Assembly: GCA_941918925.1 (NCBI GenBank)
Contig: OW799233.1
Location: 128,612,833-128,676,832, forward strand
Length of the DNA: 64,000 nucleotides
Source of the DNA: Phyto melanocephala
Lineage: Eukaryota; Arthropoda; Insecta; Diptera; Rhinophoridae
Direction of reading: 5' to 3'
Notes under the pieces: model-generated
Seen by the model: only the letters and a program-made list of their open reading frames with translations
The model's database searches: none
Told to the model about the DNA's origin: nothing
Shown: positions 1-10,910 of the stretch, one piece after another
Layout: each line of letters opens with the position of its first letter
Position numbering within the stretch: the stretch's first letter is position 1
Translations under genes and position numbers: made by a program

Positions 1-95
1 TTAATTTTGTATTTTGTAATTACAAAGGGAATGACAAAGCTATATTATACCCTTGTCACCACAAGTGAAGGGTATAATTACGATTTGTAATCTGT
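1..95 (-). repeat. End of a TATACCC-family dispersed repeat
   Basis: The stretch holds the recurring block 'attacaaagggaatgacaaa', then 'tatacccttgtcacc' and 'gtgaagggtataat'. The same words recur near 3.3, 44.5 and 49.9 kb, and in reverse near 22.1, 30.5 and 42.5 kb. It is a terminal fragment of the abundant non-coding family described at 30520-31220. Confidence 0.6.
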
Positions 96-428
96 TTTTT
101 TTTTGTGTTAATTTTTTGGGAATCTTATATTCGAATCAAAGTTCTACAGTTTGCTGTAGTAATGTTGAGACATAAACGTTTAGTTATGTCTTACATTAAC
201 TTTGAAAGCAAGTGAGAGTAATGGACCTTAAACTCTGTTTACATTAAAGAGGTTTTCTTAGTCAATTCTTACTTGAATGCCAGTTTTAAGCACTGCCATG
301 TTGATACCGATTTCTATGCTTCTCTTCTAATAATCTACGTTTTTTGCAGAAGTATTTACACTATCCAACAAAACCCTATAATTTTGTTAAGCAATCCCTC
401 AAAAAACTCTAAATCCCATCAGCTTTAA

Positions 429-587
429 CTGCCTGTTTAACGATGTCGAAAGAAACCCCAAGCGAAATTTTATTCGTACAAATCGTTGAAAGCAAAAACA
501 AATTTTTAGTTTTTGTTGTTGTTTTCAATATATTTGTACGAATGAAAATTTCGCTTGGGTTTTCTTTCGACATCGTTGAACAGGCAG
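429..587. mobile_element. 159-bp palindromic MITE, PIF/Harbinger-like (copy 1)
   Basis: The element starts CTGCCTGTTTAACGATGTCG and ends with the near-exact reverse complement. The arms stretch over about 65 bp each, so nearly the whole element folds back on itself. It is flanked by TAA at 426-428 and 588-590. A second copy of exactly 159 bp lies at 3961-4119, flanked by TTA. Three-base TWA duplications are the hallmark of PIF/Harbinger transposition, so this is a non-autonomous member. The 67-residue ORF across it is an accident of the palindrome. Confidence 0.85.
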
Positions 588-595
588 TAAGTCTT

Positions 596-1008
596 TTTTA
601 TATTATTATTATCGGTTTTGGAGTTATTCCGAAACAAGTTGAATAAAAAGTTTTTCTTTGGTTTAATATCAAAATTTTTTAATTAAAAAAATTAAAAAAA
701 GTTAGAAACCAACAAATAATTACCAGTTTGTGTACTTTGTCTCAAAGTAGCGTTTATAGAAAACAAAACAAATATTGTACCATGAAGATCCATAGATAAA
801 TTTTAGTTTTGTTCCCAATACAATACAATACAAACATTTTTTTTTCAAAATAATTAAATTTTGTAAATAAAAAATAAAAACTCATAAAAATAGAAAGCAT
901 CAAATAATGACCAGTTTTTGTACTATTTAAATCGTACAGCTGCATGTACTAGAAATATAATAAATTTGTTTTATAAAAAGCCATGGATAAATTTTTGTTT
1001 AAAAGGTT
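596..1008. other. AT-rich intron, no gene
   Basis: Only homopolymer-rich AT sequence is seen. Two similar phrases ('accagtttgtgtac' near 722 and 'gaccagtttttgtac' near 909) resemble 'gaccagtgtactg' near 1561 and may belong to the adjoining piggyBac-like relic. Confidence 0.4.
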
Positions 1009-1449
1009 TTAGTATAATAAAAATTTTACAACGACGTGTTCTTTTGGATTTATTGGAGCTCTCGATAATAAGCCCTTCACAACGCGAGAGCCTAGAGGAT
1101 CGGTGGTAGCCTCAGAGGCTACATCGCATGTATAACAATAGCCATCAAAGCTAGTCAATGCCCTATTACGATATCCGTAACTCACAGGCTTACCCATTAT
1201 AAATTGTTTGGCTGAATGGGAACCAAAGGTCTTAATCATGGATTCATCAATCGATACATTTCATGAAAGATTCCAAATGACAAAAATTTTTTTTTGCAAA
1301 ATTTCACAAAGTGGACGTAATTTGAACACGTCAAAAGCAGCATCATCATAACTATATTGGTTAATAATGTCATGAATTGCTTCTTTTAGTCCAAAATAGA
1401 TTTTATTGAACGTAAAAGTACGTCGGCTTGCCATTTTCTTTGCTTTCAA
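1009..1449 (-). pseudogene. piggyBac-like transposase fragment, broken
   Basis: One minus-strand frame runs from 1449 to 1009 with a single internal TGA at 1261-1263. The first half contains KLRPLCEILQKK, followed across the stop by VSIDESMIKTFGSHSAKQF and GKPVSYGYRNRALTSFDGY. These match the conserved core of piggyBac transposases (DDE_Tnp_1_7), where the D of the DESM box is the first catalytic aspartate. It then continues with a GSRVVKGLLS-like segment and HVVVKF, where the family has the second catalytic region; the frame stops there. The N-terminal third and C-terminal cysteine-rich domain are not recognisable, so it is dead. A possible terminus lies at 1944: TTAA at 1945-1948 followed, on the minus strand, by CCCATTAACGC. 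Confidence 0.75.
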
Positions 1450-1948
1450 AATCTATTTTTTTTTTTAATAAAACGTTACTAATAAAAGAAAAAAACAAGT
1501 AAAAACTCTAATTCGAATAAAAAAAGTTTCTCTGTACTTACTTCCTTTTCTTACCTCAATCGACCAGTGTACTGAAGATAGTACAGCAATATTTTTTATA
1601 TTACAGCGCGAAAAACTTTATAAAGTTTATAATATTCTGTGGTTTTTTTTTAGTAAATTATGGTGTTATAGTTTAAAAAAAAATACTTTTATGTACTTTG
1701 TAAAGCCAAATTGTGAAAAATTAACTAAATATGCACTCATACCTCAACACAAAAATAAACGCTAGGACAAAACGGGGATGACCCTCACTATTATTTTAAA
1801 GCTATGGTTTATATTAACGACATTGTTATTGAATATAGTCTTATTGACAGAGAAAAAACGTTGCCAGAGTGAAAATTCGCTTGAGCAGATTTTTCTATCA
1901 CTTTAAACTTGTGTACTATATATAGTACAGAGAGCGTTAATGGGTTAA
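1450..1948 (-). mobile_element. Probable 5' flank and terminus of the piggyBac-like element
   Basis: This lies just upstream of the broken transposase frame. Reading on the minus strand it begins at a TTAA (1945-1948) followed by CCCATTAACGCTCTCTGTAC, and contains a GTAC-TATATA-GTAC dyad near 1914-1927. TTAA is the strict piggyBac target, which fits. The opposite terminus was not found, so the boundary is tentative. Confidence 0.4.
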
Positions 1949-3041
1949 GAAAAAAAAAATTCTCTCTAATTAGAATCGAACACTTAAAGTTTTATATATA
2001 AAATACTAAAATTTTCCCTCATATTTTTATTCTATTTATACATCCTTTTGAAATGGTTCTCCTACTTCTTCTTTTACCAATTCTGTTTGTAGCTTTAAAC
2101 TTAATACTATACTACAATTAAAGACTAATTATAACTCTTTTGTTTTCGTTTGTTTGTATAATAAAGTATTTAATAAGGAGAAAATGCTTTTAGCAAATTT
2201 CTTATTAAAGCTAAAAAACTTTCACATATGCATGTTGTTGATTGCTTCAAGCATTTTGGTGATTAAAAAAAAAAACAGAATAGAGAAAAACAAGAGCAAT
2301 AGAAAAGAACAGAAAAAAAATTCACAAAAAAAAAAACTAAACACTATAACAGGAACATTAAAGTTAAAAGCATTTTGTGTTGGTATGTCCAAAAGTCACA
2401 ATGACAAAACATACTCACACCACCTCCCACTATACCTGGGCAACTGTCAGCTTTTGCATTTTTAATGAATTTAAGGAAACCAACAAAATAAATTGAAAGA
2501 ATCCAACAAAAACTCAAAAGGTTGGTTTATTCGGCCATGCGGAATCACTTCTTTCATACCTTATACAGTTTGTACTATAATGTAATGAACATAATTAACA
2601 ATTATATGGTACACCTGTGACCAAAACTTATTTAGGAAGTCGATATTTTGAATTGACATTTTTTGAGACAAATTTTTTTCGCCGATATCTTTGTCGGTAA
2701 TCGGCTCATTGATTCAAGATTTTTTTTTTAAATGTTGCCAATGCTACATATTTTTTTATATATTTATACGTAGCAAATTTCGCAAAAGCTGTGAAATTTG
2801 TCTTTGTTTAGGTAAAAAACAGAGGTAATCGTGATCTTTGGCTCATATCTGAGCTCGTAATATTTTCATATATTTGATTTTTAATAGCGAAACTATCGAA
2901 AGCATATATAATGAATGAATACCAGATAAGAGTCTGTATTATACGTAATTCTTTCAAAAAGTTGATTTCAATATACACTTAAACATACAGATTTGACTAA
3001 ATCAATTCCTCTATCTATTAATATTCAGAATAAATGTAGTT
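1949..3041. other. AT-rich intron with an old dispersed-repeat fragment
   Basis: About 2640-2900 resembles the repeat family at 49240-49980: 'gccgatatctttgtcgg' and 'aaacagaggtaatcgtgatc' recur there in recognisable form. The rest is unstructured AT-rich DNA. A 103-codon ORF at 2154-2465 is lysine/asparagine-rich low-complexity sequence without a recognisable domain. Confidence 0.45.
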
Positions 3042-3049
3042 TACATGGT

Positions 3050-3283
3050 GGGGTGCCCCGGTGGACTAGTCAGTAGTGTGCTGGTCTGCTAGTTTGTTGG
3101 TTGCGGGTTAGATTCCCGCCAGAGACTCTGGACTGGTCTGCTTCTCTTTCTTTTCTATTCTAACTATTTCTATTCTCTTCATTTCTATATTAAGGCGTCA
3201 CAATGGACCGTATTGGTCTCCGGGTGAGGGTGTTAGGGTAACTTTGCACCAGCCTTACCTACCTACCTACCTACCTACCTACC
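3050..3283 (+). mobile_element. tRNA-derived SINE (copy A) with 8-bp target duplication
   Basis: The head GGTGCCCCGGTGGACTAGTC is tRNA-like with an A-box-like TGGACTAGTCAG. The B box is degraded (GGTTAGATTCC; copy B has the canonical GGTTCGATTCC). The body is pyrimidine-rich. The 3' end is 'gtcacaatggacc...cctacctacc', finishing in seven or eight CTAC units. It is flanked by TACATGGT at 3042-3049 and 3284-3291. A related copy is at 49033-49227. The 3' part resembles the tail of the LINE at 57339-58154. Confidence 0.85.
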
Positions 3284-3287
3284 TACA
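3257..3287. repeat. (CTAC)n microsatellite at SINE tail
   Basis: About seven uninterrupted ctac units form the 3' tail of SINE copy A, in place of the simpler 'cttacctaacctaacc' tail of the related LINE. Confidence 0.95.
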
Positions 3288-3291
3288 TGGT

Positions 3292-3440
3292 CTTAAATAC
3301 ATACGGAAATTACAAACGGAATGACAAACTAATACATACCCTCTCGTATAAATGGTATAAAAAGTGCGACTTAGTATGAAGTATAAGAGAAACAAACTAA
3401 AGAGAAGTAAAAAAAAAAACATAAAAAAGTCGTAATGGAA
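3292..3440 (-). repeat. TATACCC-family repeat fragment
   Basis: It contains 'attacaaacggaatgacaaa' and 'cataccctctcg', the terminal block shared with the copies near 1, 44.5 and 49.9 kb. The SINE sits immediately next to it. Confidence 0.55.
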
Positions 3441-3960
3441 TAAACTTAAACACATGGTCGCTTTTGAATTAAAACATATTGAGTATGAAAATATATCTAA
3501 ACTGAAATACACATTATAAAATTTTCTACATGGTAAATGATAAACAAAATTTCACATCATATCAAAAATTCAGACAAACACACTGCTCACAGTTAGTCAC
3601 AAAAATATTATGCCAATAAAAATTCTTAAAAAATTTTGGAAATAAAGTGCCATTTTAGTTACAGTTTTTAGAAAAATTAAATATTATTAATTTAATAATA
3701 ATTAAGGCATGTTTATCCATCAGGTAGTCGCAGTTCTTTAAAATGTTTGTAATATATTTGTGGACTTTTGGTAATAAGAAAAGATAAGAAAATTTTCCTT
3801 TTATCAAGAGAAATATTTTAAAATTTAGTTTAAAGTATTCTAGCACAAAATTCTAATTCATTTTCGTTAGTTTGTTACCTGCAAGAAAAGTCAAATTTAA
3901 TTAATTTTTTTTTATTTTGTTGTTTGTTTTTTTTTGCCCTCCAATATATATAAAAATTTA

Positions 3961-4119
3961 CTGTCTGTTCAACGATGTCGAAAGAAAATCCAAGCGAAAT
4001 TTCATTCGCACAAATACGTTGAAAACAAAAACAAATGTTTAGTTTTTGTTGTTGTTTTCAATATATTTGTACGAATGAAATTTCGCTTGGGTTTTCTTTC
4101 GACATCGTTGAACAGGCAG
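3961..4119. mobile_element. 159-bp palindromic MITE, PIF/Harbinger-like (copy 2)
   Basis: It has the same length and sequence plan as the copy at 429-587: it starts CTGTCTGTTCAACGATGTCG and ends in the inverted form ...GTTGAACAGGCAG. It is flanked by TTA at 3958-3960 and 4120-4122. Equal length and different TWA duplications in the two copies define the ends exactly. Confidence 0.87.
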
Positions 4120-4357
4120 TTAATATAAGTTATATTGTCAAAAGACCACAGTTATGTATGTAGTTTGACATATGAAATAAAGAAATGAAAGAATGTGTTT
4201 TTAGAAAAGAAAATCAGCAGAAGATTCAAGACAGTGTAACGAATAAATATGCCTGGGTATATAAAAACAACTTTTCATAACAAAATTTTCTACTACTAAA
4301 TTATTTTTGTAACTACTACATAATTTTACGTTAAATAATTTTCTAAATAATTGTTTG

Positions 4358-4450
4358 ATATTATTTATTTCGTTGTTGGGTTTAAGCTGGCAGCAGCACC
4401 AGTGAAATGCACAAAAATCAGCTTAAACCCAACAACCAAATAAATAATAT
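4358..4450. mobile_element. 93-bp hairpin element (copy 1)
   Basis: Arms 'atattatttatttcgttg...gggtttaagctg' and 'cagcttaaaccc...aaataaataatat' are near-perfect inverted repeats of about 31 bp around a 30-bp loop. A related copy near 35771-35846 has the same left arm but carries the loop in the opposite orientation, which fits a fold-back MITE. Confidence 0.65.
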
Positions 4451-4494
4451 AGAATTTTACGCTTATTGTAAGAAAACTTGTCTTGCTAAATTAT

Positions 4495-4985
4495 TTTATT
4501 TTTATACTTGCCACCAAAAAAATGAAACTCCGATTTTATGACGGTCTAGCTATGTCCGTCCGTCTGCCCGGGCTTAAATTTTGCCAGAATATTTCTTATA
4601 CACAAGGTTTGTTTGGTTTTGAAAATGGGCTAAGTCAGAATATTAAGAAGAGAGTTATTGCTAGTTATGCAAGAGTATGTAAAAAAGCCATGTCCTTCCA
4701 ACATCGAATAAAATGCAATTGTGTCCAAAGGCATTAATTTTCCATGTACGATGTACGATTCTGAAATTTTGCAAACATTGCTTTTTGGTCAAAGGCTTTG
4801 CCCTAACGGAAAATAAATGTGACCCGCCCATTTTGACACCCACCTCCGCTATTACGCTTTATCACGTATTCTCTATGAATAATGATTTTGGAAGTATAAA
4901 TGACTTTATATTGAAATATCTTAGTTTTATTTATTAGCAGAAACTATATTGACACACCTACTTTACCGCCCACTTTCATTGAAAG
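4495..4985 (+). repeat. Dispersed repeat shared with 22190-22990
   Basis: Blocks recur in order at 22.2-22.8 kb: 'gtccgtccgtctg', 'aaattttgccagaatatttc', 'gaaaatgggctaagtc', 'cgatgtacgattctgaaatt', 'tgcaaacattgctttttgg' and 'acgcccacctcc'. No coding frame is conserved between the copies, so the ORFs of 60-84 codons here are chance. It probably belongs to the same abundant group as the TATACCC repeats. Confidence 0.7.
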
Positions 4986-5084
4986 ACTAAATTTACGAAA
5001 ACATTTAACTAGCATATCGAAGTTTATACTGTTAATAACAAAATAATAAATTCTGTACTATAAAAGTACATCAAATTGGTCGAT

Positions 5085-5410
5085 TAAGCCCTCAACGTCT
5101 ATCTGTCTGTCCGTGTGTTGGTTGAAATCAACTTTTAGAAGCAACTATATGTTCCCAAGATCTGTGTATGGTATCAAACTCTTGGAAATATCCGGGAATG
5201 AATCGCTTTTGAATTTCAGTACAATCGCCCCATAACTTTCTAAGGTATGAGCAAAAAACCACGACCGCCTCTTTTTTTCACAATTACAACAACAACATAC
5301 ATATGTACTGGTTAGAATAAACGTGGCATCGAATCCCAGCTGAGCAAAAAAATTCCCACTTGTTTTTAAAGAACCAATTTTGTTATAATCTTTAGATAAG
5401 AAGGTACCCA
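5085..5410 (+). repeat. TATACCC-family repeat, internal fragment
   Basis: It matches 30640-30900 and 42630-42935 over its length: 'ctgtccgtgtgttggttgaaatc', 'gcaaaaaaccacgacc', 'cacaattacaacaacaac' and 'cgtggcatcgaatcccagct' occur in order. Both ends of the full element are missing. Confidence 0.75.
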
Positions 5411-6018
5411 ATGTAGAAGCATAATATTAGATTATTATAAAATAATTTTTTTTATATAAAAAACTGATTTTAAGCTTGAAAAATTAAGGCAACATAAAGA
5501 TTCATAAGCATAGAAAATAGGAAAAGGTACCATTTATGAAAAATATATATTTTTCGTTTTCTATATTAATGTACAAATTCAAACTTTAAAATGTTTAAAA
5601 TCTATTTAGTAGTAATATATTTTAACAGACATGATTTTTTTTCCTGTTTATATTTTTTCCCGCAGTAATTAATACAATTTAATTTTCTGTCCTATGTTTG
5701 TGTGTTTGAAAGTTCACATGGTAACAAAATATGATAGAACTTAATATCGCCTTTTGAAAATTATTGTAATTAACAGTTGCATATTGAAATGTTATGGTAA
5801 TACAAAGTTAATTTAATTTTGAAATATTACTGAATTCCCAAACAAAGTGTTTTTCATCTTTTTTTGCTTAAGGTAAATGATATGAAATAAAGCATTGAGA
5901 CAATCATTTTACACTTTGAGGACCGACTGTAACTGCAAAAATATAACGAAAACTTCAAAAAGAAAAGTCCCTGTAAAATATTATATGTCTTTGGGTTAAG
6001 GTTTAATTTTATATATTA

Positions 6019-6406
6019 CTAGCCAAGCCCGGCGCGCTGCTACGCTCCTTAATGAATAAAAATGCATTCTGAATTTTAATTGAATATCGAGTGCAAGAAG
6101 CTAAAAATTATAACTTGATTTTATGGGCAAGGCACCACCCACTTTTCTAATCACGAAATTATATAGTCATGACAGCTCAATATATGTGCAAAGTTTCAGA
6201 AAAATCGGTCCAGTGCAAGTTGCTAAAAATGATAACTCATTTCTTATGGGCGTGGCACTGCCCACTTTTATAATCACGAAACTGACATAAGAACCTTCTT
6301 CTAATAATTATAAATACAACAAAAAAAGAATTAGTGAAATTCGTCCAGCCATTCACGCGTAATGCCGTGACCAAGGGAAAAAGGGATTCATTTTTATATA
6401 TATAGA
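6019..6406 (-). mobile_element. Non-autonomous Helitron (short copy)
   Basis: On the minus strand it starts TCTATATATATAAAAATGAA and ends ...GCGCGCCGGGCTTGGCTAG, followed by T. It contains two units of the 'agtgggc-gtgccacgccc' repeat seen in the larger copies at 36.4 and 47.3 kb. The TC start, GC-rich element next to the 3' end and CTAG terminus fit Helitrons. Its 5' sequence (GAATCCCTTTTTCCCTTGG) differs from the GT-rich 5' end of the other two copies, so it is another subfamily with a shared 3' end. Confidence 0.8.
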
Positions 6407-8386
6407 TAATTCAGAGGGATAATTCTAGCATTCGATCACTATCAAAATTTTTCTCGAACATTTGAGTTCGATGTGCTTTAGATATAAAGATTGTTATAAG
6501 AATTTTAAAATTTCCGATCACGTTCAATTTTTTTCTTTTAGTTCGATTACCGTTGTTTTCTCTTCTCTTCATAACAAAATATACCGCATTATAGTATAAA
6601 TTCTTACATATTAATATGTGTGTTAAAGAAAAAACAAAATGCATACAAAATACAAGAATCAAAATACGTCTTATTTTAATTTATAATTTAAATAAGTTTA
6701 AGAGCATAAATTTTCAACAGCATCTTGATAAGTTAAGACATGATATTATGTTAAAGTTGTTCCTTGTTATAGCAACAGCCGCAAGTATAACAACCAAAAC
6801 TATTTCATTAAACGAATTGCAAATGTTGCTGCTACTTTACCACTTTACTGTTGTTATTCTATTAAACATTGTACTACATTGTATCTACTATCTGATAATG
6901 GTGTAGAATATGAGTAAATTTGCACATACATGTAGTACATACTAAAGAGCTGCGTAAAATGTTCTATAGGTTATGGATTTTATATCATACTATATCTCAT
7001 ACTTTGAGCATAAGTAAAATAAAAACAAAACAAAATTAAGGAAACATTACTTCCACTAAAATAATCAAAATGTGTTCTCAAACAAAGTAGAATATTATAA
7101 AAAAAGGGGGCGATTTAATAAAAAAAAATTTATAAAAAACGTAAAATAAAAACAGTAGTTTTACTCAATAATGACATTTAGGGCAGTTTAAAAAGAAAAA
7201 TCTTTCTTATAAAATATGTTCTTATCTCATATTCAAAACAAAATGCAAATATTTCTCTTTATGGCAGTTTTTCTTTGGTTTCATTCTACTGTCAAAACAT
7301 TCAAACACATTTTGAATGTTTTACTTCAGTTTTAATGTTCTTTTAATCTTTGTTGTGATTCACTTTTAAATTATTCCACCGTTGTTCTATTTCACATTTT
7401 TCTATTCTTTAATCATTTGATTGGAAAGCAAAATACATATTTTTGCAAATACCTATTTTATATTGAGAGAGTGATATACACACACTACTTTAATTTTAAA
7501 GGGATTGCTGGTAAGCTATTTTTCTTATGCTTGTGCAGTTCATAAGTACATACGAAACTAATGTATCTTTGTTACTGCAAACTTTAAAAAACTTCTCTCG
7601 TTATAGTACTAGTTACAAGAGTTATTTCTTATAAATAAAACAAAACAAAAACAAATTAAAAAAAAAGAAGAAAAAATATTTTAAAAAATGTATTTCATTG
7701 TTTGGAGGGCATTTTAAATAGACTCTGCGAAAAAAATGATAGCTTATTATACATGGATGTATGGATGTATGGATGTATGTGTAAAATTATGTTACTATTT
7801 GAACAAGTGCCTGCAACTATATAAGTTGCACATGTAGCAAGTTATAGAGCCTTAGTTGCACGTGTTCGAAAAAAATTATAGTTTCTTAAACTTTGTTCTT
7901 TGTAAAATGAATTAAAATTTTTTTTAATTCCTCAAATACTTTTGGTCAGAAAAAGATAATTAAACATTTTTTTAAATGTAGAAATTTGAATTAAATTAAA
8001 ACACAACCGAACCGATTAGGTATTCCAATAAATTTATTCAACAAAGTTTAATTTATGACTGAGTGAAGGGTAGAAGATCAAAGGAAAAATTACATAGTTG
8101 TATTATGTACGGGTTGCCATACATAACAAGTGTTTGTATTTTAGATTTTCTTGCAATTTTTGAAAAAAAAAATATCTCTATGATAAATAAACTTTAAAAC
8201 AAAATTTACTTTAAACACACATTTATTAATATTATTACAATACAATTACATCTAATGTGTTAACTTATTTATCAAAGTGGAGTAAGGAAGAATTTTTCTT
8301 AAGTGTTTTTTAATTATTAAAAAATTAATTTTCTTAATTATTCAAAATAAGTAAAGTGCTATATGTGGCTGCTCCAAATCTTAATA
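6407..8386. other. AT-rich intron, no gene
   Basis: Nothing supported was found over 2 kb. A short ATGGATGT microsatellite lies at about 7753-7780. The two ORFs of 83 and 96 codons are low-complexity and unrelated to anything recognised. Confidence 0.5.
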
Positions 8387-9190
8387 TACCCTTTACAAAA
8401 GTGTAGACATACAACTTTAGGCATATACATATGTTTATACCAATCAGTTGTTTGTGAAACAGATATACACTTAATTAATGTTTGCTTAAATACACCAGCT
8501 TAAACAACAACCCATACACTTTTTTCCATCGTGTATATTCCCATCAAATTTTGACAGACGCGTACGTAGTTTTTGCCTCATAACTCAGCCGCTAATGGGT
8601 CGAAAATGCTGATTTTCAATACCGAAATTTTCGAAAACATTTCTGATAATCATGCTACATACTGGTCCTGGAAATATCTGTAGGCTTTAAAAAGTTGATT
8701 TTAGCACTGCAATGGATGGACAGATGGACAAACGGACTTAATTCTAATTTTCTATCTATAAGGATTCTGAAAATCTATACTTTAAAAAGTCAGAAATTAA
8801 TTCTACCTACATACCCTTTCAAATATACCACCTAAAACAACAACCCATACATATTTTTCCATCGTGCCTATTCCCACCAGTTTTTGCCAGAGGCATACGT
8901 AGTTTTTGGCTTATATGTCAGCCGCTAATGGGTTGAAAATGCTGTTTTTCAATACCAGATTTATCGAAAGCATTTCTGATTAATTCATATTACACAGTAG
9001 CCGTTGAAATATATGGAGACTTTAAAAAGTTGATTTCAGCACTTCAACGGATGGACCAATAGATAAATGGACAACCGGACTTAACTTAATCTTATTTTCT
9101 TTCTATAAGAATTTTGAAAATCTATACTTTAAAAAGTCAGAGATGAATACTATACCCTTGTAAGCTCTGTTGTGAAGGGTGTAAATATGT
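8387..9190 (+). repeat. TATACCC-type repeat with an internal 333-bp tandem duplication
   Basis: Unit 1 starts near 8491 and unit 2 near 8824. Both run 'aacaacaacccatac', 'cgtacgtagtttttg', 'cagccgctaatgggt', 'tttaaaaagttgattt' and 'aatctatactttaaaaagtc'. They are diverged by roughly a fifth, so the duplication is old. The block is bounded by 'tatacccttt' at 8388 and 'gtgaagggtgtaaat' at 9171, the same terminal words as the other TATACCC repeats. Confidence 0.75.
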
Positions 9191-10440
9191 TTGTAAAACG
9201 AAACATATTTGGAAACTCTGATTTAAAAACAACTACTGAACTGTGCAAGGGTATCATCATCATCATCATTGTTAATGATGCATACTTGAAACAAATTTAT
9301 AAAAAAAGTAAAATTTTCTTCTACTCCTTTCTATCGTCTCTAGAGGATTGTAATTTTGTATGAGATAGAACTTAACTATTTATTTTTCTCTGCTTGTTTT
9401 TCGCAGTTTTTTTTTTTGCTTTTACAAAAACTGCCAAAAGTTTGAATTATGGCAAAAAGTTAATTTTTTGCAAAAGCGTAAAAATTATCACATTGTTGTC
9501 TATGTTGTTCCATTTACATTTATACGATTTCATACTAAAAGCGTTTTAGATGTGAACATGTGCGAGTAGGTGGTTCAATGTTTTGGTATTAATAATGACA
9601 TGCAGTGCATTAGTATGCCATGAAATACACTTTTTTAATACACTCCTCCTACATCAGTGTGGCAAAGGACATATAGTTTGCCGTGTTGTTTTTTTGCGCA
9701 ATTTCCATCTATGATTTAATAAATTTAATTAAATTAAAGTGGCATAAAAATTGTCATTTTATACCAAAAACCATTAACCTGTTGTAGGGTGTCATGAATT
9801 TTGCATATATCGGAAATTGAAATCCGGTTTCTGTTTTTAAGTTTCAGCTTTCAAATTCAAAATAGAAAAAATGCTTGAATCAAGTTCGGAAGGGCACAGG
9901 GCAGTTTGATAATTTTTTTCAAATCACTTATGTAAAATTATTTTTTAGAAAAGTGTAATTCAATTAAACTTTGTTTTAAAGAAAAAAGAGAAAATCAGAA
10001 TCAGAACATTCAAATATCCAACCTTTTTGTAATTGTCAAAATTAAAATTCTATCTATTTAACTGAGAAAAGATATTGCAATGACTTTTTCTTTAAAATGA
10101 GTTAAATTCACTTATTATAAGCGCTAAGTATTTCATGTTGTTGTGGACCTTTATGCTGGCTTTCGACATAAAAAGATTTCTGAGTTCACACGAGGAATAA
10201 AAAAAGGTAAGCGTTAAAAAAAATATCAATTGTCTGAGATGCTCTACCTTGAGACTTTACAGTGCCGCTTTTAATCAATATAAAGCGTTAAAATTTAAAA
10301 CTTCTTTGCTTTGCCCATGTACAATTTTGTATTGATCAAATCAGGCCTCAGAAATGGCTAAGGTATTTCGCAAATATTTTAATTCTACCCCACTGTGTAC
10401 TGTTGGAGGCTAAACTGTTGAACCAGAAAAAAATTAAAAA
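9191..10440. other. AT-rich intron, no gene
   Basis: It contains a short (ATC)n run at 9252-9269 and otherwise unstructured AT-rich DNA. Confidence 0.45.
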
Positions 10441-10910
10441 ATTTTCACCCGGCGAAGTGTAACTGCCTTGGTGTTATAGTGGTATCACGGGGACCTCTGA
10501 TTGGGGGATACAAGAATATTGGACCTTGTACATAAGAAGGTTAGATGCCGATAAAGCGCATGAGTCGACTAAAAGTGGTCGAGAGGCTGCTTTGCATTCT
10601 AATAAAGGATGGATTCATTCACAGGAAGTACATGAATAGTGACACCAGTATATTTACTGACGAGCTAAAGGAGAATCCTGAACCTCCGACTTAAAGAGTT
10701 TACCATAGAGCGCATGAGTTGAGTGAAAGACGTGGAGCGGCTGCTTTGCATGCTCACATCGGATAGATTCATGTACAATTAGGGCATATAAAAATGATAG
10801 AGCATGTGAGAATCTTGGACCTCGTAATTAAAGGGGTTAGGGAGACTCAGATCACAGTAAACTTAAGATCACAGGTAAGCACACATTAACTGTGAATGTC
10901 TCAGGGGTCC
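10441..10910. repeat. Degenerate tandem repeat island of higher GC
   Basis: Two clear units carry, in order, 'gcgcatgagt', a diverged spacer, 'ggctgctttgcat' and 'gatTCAT' (10558-10620 and 10712-10772). The phrase 'tggacctTgta.ataa...ggttag' occurs at about 10520 and 10815, suggesting two and a half units of about 135-160 bp. The block is visibly richer in G and C than its surroundings. No coding frame or terminal repeats were recognised. Confidence 0.5.

Noticed and set aside
2154..2465. 103-codon ORF
   Set aside because: Lys/Asn-rich low-complexity sequence in AT-rich DNA, no domain, no support for a promoter or splice context.
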